This document shows positions 9,699 through 21,000 of a DNA stretch of 64,000 nt, in pieces. The DNA lies in the NCBI GenBank assembly GCA_024349245.1, contig JALDNG010002132.1, positions 1-64,000 of the forward strand, in the 5' to 3' direction. The stretch comes from Neodontobutis hainanensis. Lineage: Eukaryota; Chordata; Actinopteri; Gobiiformes; Odontobutidae. A model generated the notes under the pieces. The model was not told the origin of the DNA. It did not search any database and was given only the letters and a program-made list of their open reading frames with translations. Both the position numbers and the translations under genes were made by a program. The stretch's first letter is position 1; each line of letters opens with the position of its first letter.

Positions 9699-10518
9699 CA
9701 GGGGTTGGCAACCTTTACCACTCGAAGAGCCATTTGGACCCATTTCTCACAGTAAAAAAACACTGGGAGTCACAAAACCCTTTTGAGATTTAAAATGAAA
9801 TAACACTGCATATTACACTGAACATTTTTTGCCTTCATGCTATATATAAATAAACTATAATGTGTTGCATTTATGAAATCCATGAACGACTGCAGGAAAA
9901 CAAAACTAATTTTCTGCATGCAACAAAAACATTTTGAACTCCGAAAAAATATGTTGGGTTTGCTTTTAAGTAAAGTACTCGATGTCTATTTGAGCCGAAC
10001 TTAAATTATCCACCAGGAGCAAACCAAAAGCGGCATCCTCTCTCTGTGTGTTTCATCCTTTTACTGGCGCAGTCAGCTCAATAATAAAATGACTATTTCA
10101 TTGAACAATGAAAAATATGAATATATGCAAAATAATAGGCAATTAAAATATTTATCATACTTGGTTAATGTGATTACTGCTCCTGAACCTGGGCGCACAG
10201 CGTCTGCACATCAGAGCTGTCTGCCGTCACCTTCATCTTTTCACAGGATCGTAAGCTGTCATCTGTGAGGCGCGCGATGTTTGCTTTTAATAAAGTTGAC
10301 GTTAAAAACACCTGCATTTCTCCAGCATACTTCTTAGAATTCTCCATCATTGGCCTGCCTGGGATTCAAAAAGTTCAAGAAATCGTGCATTGGCATTTGT
10401 GACGCATAGTAACATCAAACTAAAATAAAATACAATAATTAAATACTCATTCATTATTTTTAAAAGCCACAGGGAGCCGCATCAGAGGGATGAAAGAGCC
10501 GCGAGTTGCCGACCCCTG
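9699..10518. mobile_element. hAT transposon remnant, copy A
   Basis: The left end 'caggggttggcaacc' and right end 'gttgccgacccctg' form imperfect inverted terminal repeats of the hAT type. Flanking 8-mers gtctggtg and gtcgagcg match at only five positions, so the target duplication is decayed or absent. Inside, a minus-strand segment at about 10197-10350 reads as a hAT transposase C-terminus (motifs ARLTDDSLRSC and TLCAQVQEQ). The rest of the transposase is missing. Length is ~820 bp, an internally deleted element. Confidence 0.75.
10197..10350 (-). pseudogene. hAT transposase C-terminal fragment, copy A
   Basis: The minus-strand frame starts near MMENSKKYAGEMQVF and ends after AQVQEQ. It resembles the dimerisation-region end of hAT transposases, where a conserved L-T-D-E/D-x-L motif is followed by a short tail. 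Only ~50 codons remain. Copy B carries an extra CG in the 'gcgcgc' run that breaks this frame. No function is expected. Confidence 0.5.
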
Positions 10519-10737
10519 GTCGAGCGGGAGAACTCCATCACCGAGGCTTTGGCCCATAGATAGTAAATAAAAATGGATGTAATCTGCCCATTGCTCCCCT
10601 GTTTACTGATATGACTCCAATTCATGGGCAAAAAAATGGCGATTACATCCGGACATTTCAGACTCCTTCGTCAGAGGATGTTACTAAAATGGGCAACGGG
10701 AGTGTTGCATTGCAAGCGCGTGCGTGGGTAATTACCA

Positions 10738-10872
10738 AGCGTCTAAGATGGAACCTCCAAAGCGGTCCCTGCGTAAGGGCGCGCCATACGTCAAAATACA
10801 TCGAAATCACGGCAATATACCGCCGTCCACCAGAGGGCAGGCTCCAAAAGCGGAAATATAAGGAGAAACCCA
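10738..10872 (+). repeat. Inner inverted-repeat segment, left arm, copy A
   Basis: Runs from 'aagcgtctaagatgg' to 'ggagaaacc'. Its reverse complement is at 15216-15348. Together with the 10555-10735 arm it makes a permuted inverted-repeat pair. Confidence 0.8.
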
Positions 10873-11221
10873 ATGGCGACTTTACGGGTGTAAAAACATG
10901 TTTACAGCCTGGTACAAAAGATGGCTCCTGTCTCTAGAGCTAAGTTTTTACCATGTGACAACTCTGGGGGTGAATTTTTGATTATTACGTCCGTTTATGC
11001 TATCTGAAAAGTTTAGTTTTGTGCATAATTGTGGGTGTGGTTATCTTGACTCGCATGTGTCAATCACCGAGCCACAGACGCCGTCGTGTGGCTAGCTGGC
11101 TAACAAGTGGCTAGTTAGCTCCTCCGTGATACTTGCTGGCTTGGCGCATGTTAGGCGATCAGTGTGTCAGGCTTCTTTACCCTCGGCTGTTCTCTGAGTA
11201 TTTAAGAAGAAAGTTGTGTAA

Positions 11222-12331
11222 ATGGCTTGCTGTGCTGTTGGCTGTACTAACAGACCCCAAGAAGTGTGGTCTTCAGTTTTTCGGTGAGTAATACTATTTT
11301 CTTGGTTTTATGGGTGGTTTTGAGGGCTCTTACACGGCTAAATATATAGCATTACTTAGCTATTTAGCCGAGCTAACAACTTTACCCATCAAAATTGCAT
11401 CGAGTACGGTCATTTAGAATTCGATGTTAATTATAATACAATTAAGGTAGAATTTTAAATTTATTTTTACTGGCTTTGCTTTATGCTATAAAAAAGATCC
11501 AGATATACAATATATCAAGGCTCATAAACACTATTTGCATTACGAACATGGTTAAACAAGTTTAACAGCAAAACAATATATTTATTAATTTCAGCTGTAA
11601 TATTTTTTAAGTGATCGGCTTAAGCATGTTATGGCTTTGACATATAACGGGCAAATGAGCTACTTGATATAACTGCATTATTCACGGGTGCTCTACACAA
11701 TGACTGTAGAAAATACGCTCCGGTAGGCTACCGTCAATGCTCTGAAGCCCACCGCTAATGACTTTTGAAAATAACGTGCTATCATTATGTGTTAAGATAA
11801 TGTAAGAATATCTCGCAAAAAAAGTAATTAACTTTTTCTATGAAATCGTTATTGCACACAAGATTGCACTAGCGTTATGTGTATGAGCTCCGTTTGGGAC
11901 GTGTAGAAGGTGTCTCTGTTGCTCTTATATTGAACTGCCTTTAGAGTGTGTTATAAAGTGACAACTGTACCTAGAACCTAGTGCTGTTCAATACATCTAA
12001 GGTATAAACTACTATTTTAATATTTATAAATCTGAAATAGAAATTATTACAAGCTTATGACCATGATCTTATGTGAAGCCTGTTGTTATCTACCCTAACC
12101 CAGCCCTGCAATTGTTATTGTAACACTATATGTACTGTACTAGTTTGGTAACCTTTTAATGTTATAATAGCACCTAATGTGTTTCTGTATGTTTTAAGTT
12201 TTCCTCTAGGTGATCCACACAGACTGGACCAGTGGGTGTTGAAGATGAGGAGACAGAACTGGACTCCTACCTCTTCCAGGCGGTTGTGCAGTCAACACTT
12301 TGAGAGGGATAGCTTCTGTACTGATTTGAGG
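11222..12331 (+). CDS. THAP zinc-finger domain gene, two exons, copy A
   Basis: Exon 1 (11222-11283) encodes MACCAVGCTNRPQEVWSSVF, the C-x4-C start of a THAP C2CH finger, and ends at a gtgagt donor. Exon 2 starts after 'gttttaag' at 12199. The split CG|T codon restores frame and gives FPLGDPHRLDQW, then W-x-P and LCSQHF, which supply the remaining C and H. A gtacct donor follows at 12332. All core THAP residues are present in order and the splice phase fits. THAP domains bind DNA in P-element transposases and in domesticated vertebrate THAP proteins. I find no RNase-H transposase exon downstream. The reading frame that would run past the donor ends at 12439. Confidence 0.75.
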
Positions 12332-13029
12332 GTACCTAAAACTTTATGTGTCATCTTTATTACAAGGACAGTACATACTGACCAACAGTACAACTGTATA
12401 ATATGCCAGAGTAACATTAGTCCACATGGGTTATTGTAGAACTGCACAGTGAGTCACAAGCAATCAGCAGCTTTATCAGAAACATCATTAATAACATTCA
12501 GGCCATTAGGAGCACAAATAAAACACACTGTCAATATTAAAAGGACAAATAGACAACATGCATTAATAATAATAATATTATATTTTATTTATAACGCACT
12601 TTTCTGGACACTCAATGTCCTTATACTAATAGTAAAAACACAATAGCACATTATTATTATTATTATTATTACATCAATTTTATATAGTGCTTTTCTGGGG
12701 ACTTAAAGGCGCTTTACATATCAATTACACATAATTGAAATACTCAAGGACAGCAATTAAAAGCAACAAATAAAAACTTATTTGTTGATGACAGAACAGT
12801 GCAGTTATATTGGGAGTGAGTAGGCCAGTCTGAATAGATGTGTTTTGAATTAGTCATTAGTTACACTACAGACATCTTATTAAGCAAAGAGAAACAGAAG
12901 TTGTTAAAACAGCAGGGCACAGAGGGTTATAATACTGACAAGTTTGAACTGAATAGACACATTTTTAAAAGAGACTAAAATAATCCACTTAAATTAATGT
13001 GTTAACTAGTTTTTGTTTGTTTGTTTAAG

Positions 13030-13162
13030 TCTTCCTCTAGGTGATCCAGACAGACTGGACCAGTGGGTGTTGAAGATGAGGAGACAGAACTGGACTCCTA
13101 CCTCTTCCAGTTGGTCATGCAGTCAACACTTTGAGACGGATTGCTTCTGCACTGATTTGAGG
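13030..13162 (+). pseudogene. Duplicated THAP second exon, copy A
   Basis: A near copy of 12199-12331, 831 bp downstream, with acceptor 'tgtttaag' and donor gtaccc kept. It encodes LPLGDPDRLDQW and SCSQHFETDCF; the leucine before the first cysteine is changed to serine. The following ~130 bp ('actacagacatcttatta...') is also repeated, at 12870-13000 and 13383-13515, showing a local tandem duplication. It may act as an alternative exon or be inert. Confidence 0.6.
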
Positions 13163-13861
13163 GTACCCAAAGCTTTATGTGTCATCTTTATTACAAGGAC
13201 AGTACATACTGACCAACAGCACAACTGTATAATATGCCAGAGTAACATTAGTCCACATGGGTTATTGTAGAACTGTAGTTGTAGGTGTAGTAGAATTGTA
13301 GTGCGAGCAGCAGCTTTATCAGAAACATCATTAATAACAATATTAAAAGGACAAATAGAAATCATGCATCAGATGCATTAGACTACAGACATCTTATTAA
13401 ACAAAGAGAAACAGAAGTTGTTAAAACAGCAGGGCATAGAGGGTTATAATACTGACAAGTCTGATCTGAAGAGACACATTTTTAAAAGAGAGTAAAATAA
13501 TCCACTTAAATTAATTTCTCTGATGGTATTTGGAATAATGTTTAATTGTTTAGAAGCTCGAACAGAAAAGGCAGACTGACTGAAAGCTGTTTTTCTAATC
13601 TTTTAGTTTACCAATTTGTTAGTATTTTTCTATTGAGATGCACTCGTTATACTTCCTGCGAGGGCGCAGCCATAGATTACTATCACTTTTGTGGTGTCAA
13701 GTTGACTGTGGACACAACTCGTTGGTTGACATTGTGTTAACATTGTGTTGTGTACCAGTCGTGGTGAGTGGGCTTTCAACCAAGACAGCCCAACTTGAAT
13801 TAGTTTTGTGTGATTTTTATTTGAGTTTTCTGACTTTCCACAGGGTCCCGTCCTGCAGCAG

Positions 13862-14440
13862 TCATTTTAAACTCCTCATCCCATCCTCGCTATTTCCACC
13901 TTCACCCTTGACACTGGACAAAATGCTCAGGTCATTCCCGGCACAGTGAATCAGGAGGACCTCCAGCACTGATCTTCTTTGCAACGTGCCCTCAAAGGAC
14001 AGGAGCCCCCTCCAACGAAGGCCAAACCAGTAAACCCGGGCATGTGGATGGCTGAGGTGGCTAAGTGTTGTTGCTGCAGCTCTCTGGGCTCCACGCGGAC
14101 ATGGCTGTCACCAATGATCCACACAGTTTCTAGATGTGAAAAGAATGCATAAATTAATGTGAAAAAGTTACAATTGAGTCGTTCAAAAAATTATAATTAA
14201 AAAAGGTTAAATATGCAGCCATAATTGGACTTACTTTTCTGTGCAGCATGTTCTTGGGAGTTCTGCTTTCCAGGTGAAGAAGCAGAGGGCAAGTCCATCT
14301 TGAAAACTACAAGAGAGTTATGCATAACGTGGCTGTAACTAAGTAAAATATAGTCTCCCAAGTAACATGTAACTGCACTTACTTGTCTGGGCAGTGGGTT
14401 CTTGGGAGTGTGTGAGAAGTGATGTTTTACATCTTTTTAA
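13862..14440 (-). CDS. SGNH-hydrolase-like spliced gene, copy A (frameshifted)
   Basis: Three minus-strand exons can be read: 14383-14440, 14235-14306 (MDLPSASSPGKQNSQEHAAQK) and 13862-14129. Donors are gtaagt at both junctions, and joined codons keep frame across the last one (AAQKKTVWIIGDSHV). GDS is SGNH block I and HCAGNDL is the G-N-D block. A missing base in 'ccacgcgg' (copy B has 'ccacgccgg') shifts the frame just after GDSHV, but the later part, ending LLIHCAGNDL and stopping at 13862, is intact here. SGNH proteins are esterases/lipases, and related domains are carried by some fish mobile elements. A final catalytic D-x-x-H block is not visible, so activity is doubtful. Confidence 0.6.
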
Positions 14441-15215
14441 CTACAATAGAAAAAGTTAGATTAGTATGCTATATTATAGCTTATAAAATATTAACTATAT
14501 AACATATTATAGAGAGAAACATAGCGTGTTCATGAATCTAAAATAATTTTATTTTAATTTAGAAGTATTTATAATATTATGGCTTTAATTGCATAATCTA
14601 CAGGTTCTTTCTGTACATTTAATAAAAGTTTTAACTCTATTTAGAAAAAGTATGTGACAGATAACAATCTTTCAATATTATAGCTTAATCCCCAAAACAT
14701 GCACAAAAACAGAAGTAGGAATAAACGTATTTATACGTTTGAAGTCTTTGCTTTCTTTAGTGGTCTTACAAGTAAAACGCGTCTAATAAAACTATCATAA
14801 AGAATAAAAAAGTTTTAACAGCCATTAGAGTTAATTTCAAATTAGTTGATAAATGCAGTCAAAGTCATGAAGTCCACTTACTATCGAAACGAGAGCAGTC
14901 CAACGATGGCAACAAGAGGGGCGGAAAATCCCACTGTGAAAAAAATCTTGCTGGAACGGGAGAGCTCCACTTGCGTTAGCCTGGTGTTAGCAACAGGTTA
15001 GCATTAGCCTTAGCCTCGGCTGCAGCGGAGTGGGCGTGATTACCCACGCCGCGCTTGCGATGCAACACTCCCTTTGCCCATTTTAGTAACATCCTCTGAC
15101 GAAGGAGTCTGAAATGTCCGGATGTAATCGCCATTTTTTTGCCCATGAATTGGAGTCATATCAGTAAACAGGGGACCAATGGGCAGATTACATCCATTTT
15201 TATTTACTATCTATG

Positions 15216-15348
15216 GTTTCTCCTTATATTTCCGCTTTTGGAGCCTGCCCTCTGGTGGACGGCGGTATATTGCCGTATTTCGATGTATTTTGACGTATGG
15301 CGGCGCCCTTACGCAGGGACCGTTTAGGGGGTTCCATCTTAGACGCTT
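15216..15348 (-). repeat. Inner inverted-repeat segment, right arm, copy A
   Basis: Reverse complement of 10738-10872, with small differences such as 'tttaggggg' against 'ctttggagg'. Confidence 0.8.
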
Positions 15349-15392
15349 GCTTTGGCCTCAAGTGCGCACGGGAAGTTTTGGGGCGCTGTTTG

Positions 15393-16200
15393 CAGAGGTG
15401 TAAAGTACTTAAGTAAATGTACTTCCTTACTGTACTTAAGTATTTTTTTGCTACTTTGTAGGCTACTTGTGAGTACAGTGTGATACTGAGTATCAAAAAT
15501 ATAAGCAACTTTACTCTCTACTCAACTACATTTTTGATTGAATACTTGTACTCTTTACTCCACTACCTTTGAACTGACACTTACCGTTACTCGCTACATT
15601 TTGTTTGTGCACGTCAAGACAACTTTGTGGCCGTGGCTTTTTCTTGGGCGAAGAGGCGATATCGCCATCTGCAGGCTATTGAAGGTACTGGATGCTTTTT
15701 GCCTACATGTGTTACTCCGTAGTGAATGTGAATTAGCAGCCTGCCGGACGCCAAGTGTTTCACAGACATTAGTGATGGCTGCAGCCACTGATGCCGTGAG
15801 CGTGCTGAGCGAGCAGGTACAGTACAGTTGTCACAGTACGCACACAGTTGTCTTTGAAAGATGGATAAAGCAAAAAAGCTGTCAGGGGCAACAAATAGAA
15901 AAAGAAAGAGGGAAAAAAGGAGATGGCATATCAATGAATGTGACAGCAACTAGGTTAAACAAGTGGATGGTGAAAGGCAACAGGTAGGGTTTAAAGTGTG
16001 GCGTCTGTGCTTGGAGGCTTGCAAAATTCATGTTAACAGACTAGCTAGCGTTTGCTAACACTCGGAATGTAGCAGCCAAATGGGGTTTAAATTAAGGCTA
16101 GCTTATAATGCAAAACTGAGGTTACTGAGCTGAAAGCTGGAAAATAAAAAGCAGCATGCCATGTACAATAAATATTAATACTTTTGAAAACAACTAATGC
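15393..16200 (+). mobile_element. 5' part of a Tol2-like hAT transposon, copy A
   Basis: Begins 'cagaggtgtaaagtactt', the Tol2-type hAT terminus, followed by many 'acttaag' and 'gtactt' subterminal motifs to about 15560. A short coding start lies at 15861. No matching 3' terminus was found before the next repeat at ~16620, so the right boundary is arbitrary and the element is truncated or rearranged. Confidence 0.6.
15861..15953 (+). pseudogene. N-terminal stub of a hAT-like protein, copy A
   Basis: Starts MDKAKKLSGATNRKRKREK, a basic N-terminus like that of ZMYM1-like/hAT-derived fish proteins. In copy A it ends at TAG 15951; copy B has CAG there and reads on. No zinc finger or catalytic part follows. 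Identification rests on the N-terminal basic stretch and on the adjacent hAT end, so it is tentative. Confidence 0.4.
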
Positions 16201-16697
16201 AATATCTCTGGTTTAAACATGGAATCATGTATAGATTTGTTCCAAACTTGGAGGCTTACTGTTAACAGACTGGTTAGTGTTAAGCTAACTTTATTAATTA
16301 AGTTAATTGCTGAAAGCTACATTACACACAGATACATAGATTTTGGTTAAACATTATGGTACTCATCCTATGCATGACATATCTCAATTTTATTAAGGTA
16401 AAATACTGGTAGATATAAGGTACCATTACTAGAAGCTGGAAAACATAACTTATGCAATAAGCCTGGTTTACCATGGAATCATTAATAGATTTTGTTTAAG
16501 CACTAGCTGCTGATGTAAGCTGTGCTGTCATAGAGGCTATAGCTACATCTGTTGGGTCTAATTACAGGCTCTCATCTCTTTCTCTCTCTATTAAGGTCTG
16601 TGCTATACAGACATAAGGAGTGTGACGTCACCCATAGCGTTACGAACCTCGAAAATGAAGACATTTCAATCGCCATCTTTAGCCGTTATGGGGGCCG

Positions 16698-16859
16698 CCA
16701 TGTTGGTTTTATGGAGCCAGAAGTCCTAATTTGGGCATATAAGCTAGGTTTGAGTGTGCGTTGGCATGGTAACCAGCGAGCCAATCAGAACCGTGCTTGT
16801 TGAAAGTTGAAAGTCCTGCAGATAGCGGCAAAGCCATTGACGGTAGAAGGCGCTGACTT
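16698..16859. repeat. Dispersed repeat R, left part, split by L1 (copy A)
   Basis: 'ccatgttggttttatggagc' to 'gaaggcgctgactt' recurs nearly identically at 28540. It resumes after the L1 at 22642-22683, so L1 inserted into it. Confidence 0.85.
16845..16859. repeat. Left target-site duplication of L1, copy A
   Basis: 'agaaggcgctgactt' (15 bp), repeated exactly at 22627-22641 directly after the L1 poly-A. Confidence 0.93.
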
Positions 16860-17058
16860 AAGAGGACGGCGACGTGATGACGGAGAGAGCAGTCGCACTG
16901 TGAATAGCTCAGAGTAGCAAAGCCTTGAAAATTAACGAAATGAACTTATAACTCAACAGAAAACCCTGTTTTATCAGATATACAAGCGTGGGGAACTTCT
17001 CATAACAACTCAGTAACGTGTAAGTAACCCTGAGCACCTCTTGGAGAACGATATTGCG

Positions 17059-17821
17059 GACCATAACATGACTAGCACAAAAGCTAATGCTAAATTGAAG
17101 CCTCTCCAAGAACATGAATACGTGTTCCAGAAGATATGGAAACTAACACCAGAGGAACTAAAAACACTTTTACATCCCCTTCCAAAACACCAGCACCACA
17201 AAAAAAGTCTAAACCAAACGATGGCGTGGTAGTGGGAGGCCATGCTAAAGACGCCTCTAACGCTGCGGTCCTGGCTGCTATTAGCACTCTTCAAAACATG
17301 ATGCAAGACTTCAAAGCGGAGCTAAAACAGAACGCGCTAACCATAGCCAACATTGCGAAAGCGGTAGAATTTAACTCGAAAATCAAAGAATGTAAAGAGT
17401 GATGCCAAAAACTGCGTCGAGGTGAAACAACTCAAAGAGGAGAACACAGAACTGGAGAAAAGAGCTGCTGAGTTGGAGCGTTATAAATGAAGATGGAACC
17501 TGCGAATAAATGGCTTACAGGAGGAAAGACGAAAATACAAGACAAATCATTTCTGATATCATTGGAAAGATTTTGCCACACTGGAGGGAGAAGATGGATT
17601 TCATCCTGGATTCGGTACACCGACTGGGGTCGAGTAACACCAACCGCCAGCGTCAGATCATCATGCAGTTCACAGGACGCCACTTCAGAGACGAACTCTG
17701 GCGCATCACCAAACTTCACCCGTTTGCAAGGAGCTCAACATTTGCTTCGAGAAGACCTTACTAAAGAAGACAGAGAAGCACGAAGAGCTGTGTGGCGAAA
17801 TTTGAACAAGCAAAGAAGGCA
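17059..17821 (+). pseudogene. L1 ORF1 (RNA-binding chaperone), broken, copy A
   Basis: Frames that chain together give: a basic/proline-rich start, SNAAVLAAISTLQNMMQDFKAE, a heptad-rich coiled coil (VKQLKEENTELEKRAAELE), then NLRING, typical of the ORF1p RRM, and a C-terminal-like IIGKILPHWREKMDFILD with RQRQIIMQFTGRHFRDEL. This is the order of coiled coil, RRM and CTD in L1 ORF1 proteins. It is broken by a TGA at 17401, a TGA after ELERYK near 17490, and a frameshift near 17520-17530. Confidence 0.75.
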
Positions 17822-18045
17822 GGTCTAAAAACAGTGTTCTGGGGTCCCCATGCTTTCATTAATGGGCAATATGTCTCACCTTAGAGACAACTATCCAGGG
17901 TTTTGAATCCGAAAACAAGTGAGTTTGAATGAAAAAGTATTCTAAGGGTTTTGCTACTATTGTATATTCTTGATAGGAAACTTCTACTGTTGCTTTAAGT
18001 TCAGTAATCCATTGATGTGGTTTATCTATTCATTTGTTTTTGTTC

Positions 18046-21000
18046 TATGTTCAGCTTAAAGAGTAACATCTCTCTAATTTCTGTTAATGCAAGGGGTTTA
18101 AGAGATATAACTAAGAGATATAACAAAGAGAAAAAGTATTTTCTTATTTTGTAAAGGGAAAAAGTCATTTTTTTTTTGCAGGAAACACATTCCAAGGTAG
18201 ATGATGTTATATTTTGGTCTAAACAATGGGGAGATGGAGCTTACTTTAGTCATGGTACTTCAAGGTCAGCAGGTGTCGCCATCCTCCTAAATAATTTCAA
18301 AGGTCATATTGTGTCCCATATGCCAGATGAGTTTGGTCACTGGATGATTTTAATCATAAACATTGATGGTCTGAAATTCATTTTAGTCAACATTTATGGC
18401 TATAACATTAGCAGAGAAAACCGAATCCTACTTGAACAAATTGGTTTACATTTAGACAATCTCAAATTAACACACTCAACTGATAACGTCATAATTGGAG
18501 GTGATCTAAACCTAGTTCATGATGAATTTTTTGATAAATATCCTTGCAGATACTCTGCAAGTCACCCAAACACCATATTCACAACCTTTTGCAAAAACAT
18601 AATTTGGTTGATATTTGGAGATACTTAAATCCAGAAATATCTAAATACTCCTGGTTTAGCTCAAGCTACAATTATAAATCCAGAATTGATCATTGGTTAA
18701 TTGCAAATCATTTACTACTTTATGATATTAGTTCTGATATTTCTGCTGCACCCCTAATGGATCATAGTGTTATTTAACTACAGGTCAAACCAAAAGACAA
18801 CAATGTTCACTCACACACATATTGGAAGTTCAATTCCAGTCTGCTAAAAAATAATGAATACTGCCAAAAAATCTAATTATTAATTAAAGAAAATATCAAT
18901 TCCAAGGAGCTTACAACTGCTATCAAAAGTGGGAATTCCTAAAATATAAAATACGCCAATTTACCATTTCATTCAGTAAAATAATTAAAAGAGCGAGTGA
19001 AAAACAAGAAGTAAACATTATTAATCAGTTAAATATGTACTGCAATGCGCCAAACCCAACTGAAGACGATAGACAAAAGATATTAAACCTCCAACCTAAA
19101 CTAGATGAAATTTACAGTCGTAAAGCCCAAGGGGCTTTTATTAGATCCAGAGCTAAATGGATAGAGGAGGGGAAAAAATTTTTTCAGGATATAGCTAAAC
19201 ATATTCCCAAAGTAGAGGAGGGCCTCAAACGAACATGTGATAATCAAATAACACTTACTGAACTTGATGCAGTAATTGGTCGTCTTTCTCTTAACAAAGC
19301 CCCCGGTTCTGACGGTCTCACAAGTAATTTTTACAGACATTTTTGGGTAGAATTAAGAGACCTTCTGTTGCAAGTTTTTACAGAAATATTTGAAACATGT
19401 GTGCTTCCACCAACAATGAGACATGAGGTTATTGTCTCAATTCCAAAACCTGGAAAAGACCCCAGAATTATAGATAACAGAAGACCCATTACACTCAGAA
19501 ATTCAGACTACAAACTCCTAACTTACATCTTCACATCTCGTCTTCAAACAGGGATTTCGGATCTTATTGCAGATACACAGTCAGGATTCTTAAAAGGAAG
19601 GTAATAACATAAGATTGGTAATGGACATCATAGAGTATAGAAGCCAAATTGAGGGTGATGGTTTCCTTCTCTTTCTAGACTTCTATAAAGCATTTGACTC
19701 CGTGGAGCATCCATTTATTGTTTCGGCACTCAAACATTTTGGCTTTGGAGTCAAATTTTGAGAATTGGTTGGGGGATTATATCGAGATATTAGTAGTTGT
19801 GTCCTATTACCTAGTGGTACCACCCCAAGCTTCAAAATTAATGTGGGTATTCCTCAAGGTTGTCATATCTCACCATATCTATTCATTTTAGCCACAGAAA
19901 TGTTAGCAATTTATATTAAAAACTGTAATGATATTAAAAAACTTAATGTACTTGGCACAGACATAATAATTAGCCAACTAGCAGACGACACAACAATATT
20001 CTTAAAAGATAAATACCAAATTTCATCAACTATTGCTAAAATTGAAAAATTCTCCAAAGCATCAGGACTAACTTTAAACTTAAAAAATGTGAATTGCTGG
20101 CTGTACACGACACTCCACTGAAAGACATCTGTAATATCCCTATTAAATCAGAAATTAAATACCTGGGGATTTATCTTTCCAGGGACCAAAAACAAAGCCA
20201 ACTTCTGTGTTGTGAATTCTCCCCCTTTAGTGCAGTGGTTAAGTATGTGTCTGACGTTTCTATTACAGTGTGCGCAAATAGCGTAGCGCCGCGTTCCCAG
20301 TGCATATGTAAGTAGAGTAACAGGATATTCCTAAGTGACTTTAGCAGAACCGCGTGCTCAACTCATGCCGTGTTATGTGCAAGAAAGTTTATGACACAGT
20401 AAGTTATGTCCATGTTTGTTAGTAATAACGTAGATGGTTAATGGTAAATACCATATGTATAACTCCTGATGTTGTTGTGAAAGTAGGCGGGTATTCATCG
20501 ATATTTGACGCCGCTTGTACTACGTATATTGGTGCGCTGTCCCGCACACCGCTGTTCGAAATGACAATGTTTATTACCTTTGTGTGTAACTGGCTGCTTG
20601 TATTAAGAATACAGTCCGATGACTTTATTTAGGTAATATAATGCACATTCGTTGAATCCTCATTGCATTATGCAGCCTTTGTTGTTATTATAACAGTCTG
20701 ATTATTGCTACTTTATATTGAGAATCTTGGTTCATATTTCATATCTTTGCACAGTTAAAGGATATCTATTGTTGATTGTAATTTGTTGCTAAGTGTTTCT
20801 GGTATTTGTTTATTGCAGAAACTACCTCAAGTACACTCCGAGGTGTATAAGGTCACTTGTAAAATAAGCGGCTAAATCAGTCTGATGACTCCGACTCCTA
20901 ACCAGAGTTCTGCAGCGGTCAAACCCATAAAGACCGGCATTCAGGGGTGCAATCCCCAACAAATGAATGTAGGAAATAAAATGAAAGAATGCAAATCAAG

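Larger units (their letters stand above)
10555..15215. mobile_element. Composite element bounded by inverted repeats, THAP + SGNH cargo, copy A
   Basis: A ~180-bp sequence starting 'catagatagtaaataaaaat' at 10555 recurs inverted, ending at 15215. A second ~135-bp sequence ('aagcgtctaagatgg' to 'ggagaaacc') follows the left repeat at 10738-10872. It lies outside the right repeat at 15216-15348, also inverted, so the ends are nested rather than simple. Terminal CATAG matches the start of the two P-like elements elsewhere in the window. The interior holds a plus-strand THAP gene and a minus-strand SGNH gene and no transposase catalytic domain. Flanking 8-mers (ctttggcc, gtttctcc) are not a clean target duplication, so the boundaries are provisional. 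Confidence 0.5.

Noticed and set aside
9691..10526. Clean 8-bp target duplication for the first hAT element
   Set aside because: Flanking 8-mers gtctggtg and gtcgagcg agree at only five positions. I do not claim a duplication.
20203..20955. Canonical solo LTR with TG...CA ends
   Set aside because: TG...CA ends would not leave a direct repeat or restore the L1 frame. The frame-restoring boundaries do not start TG or end CA.
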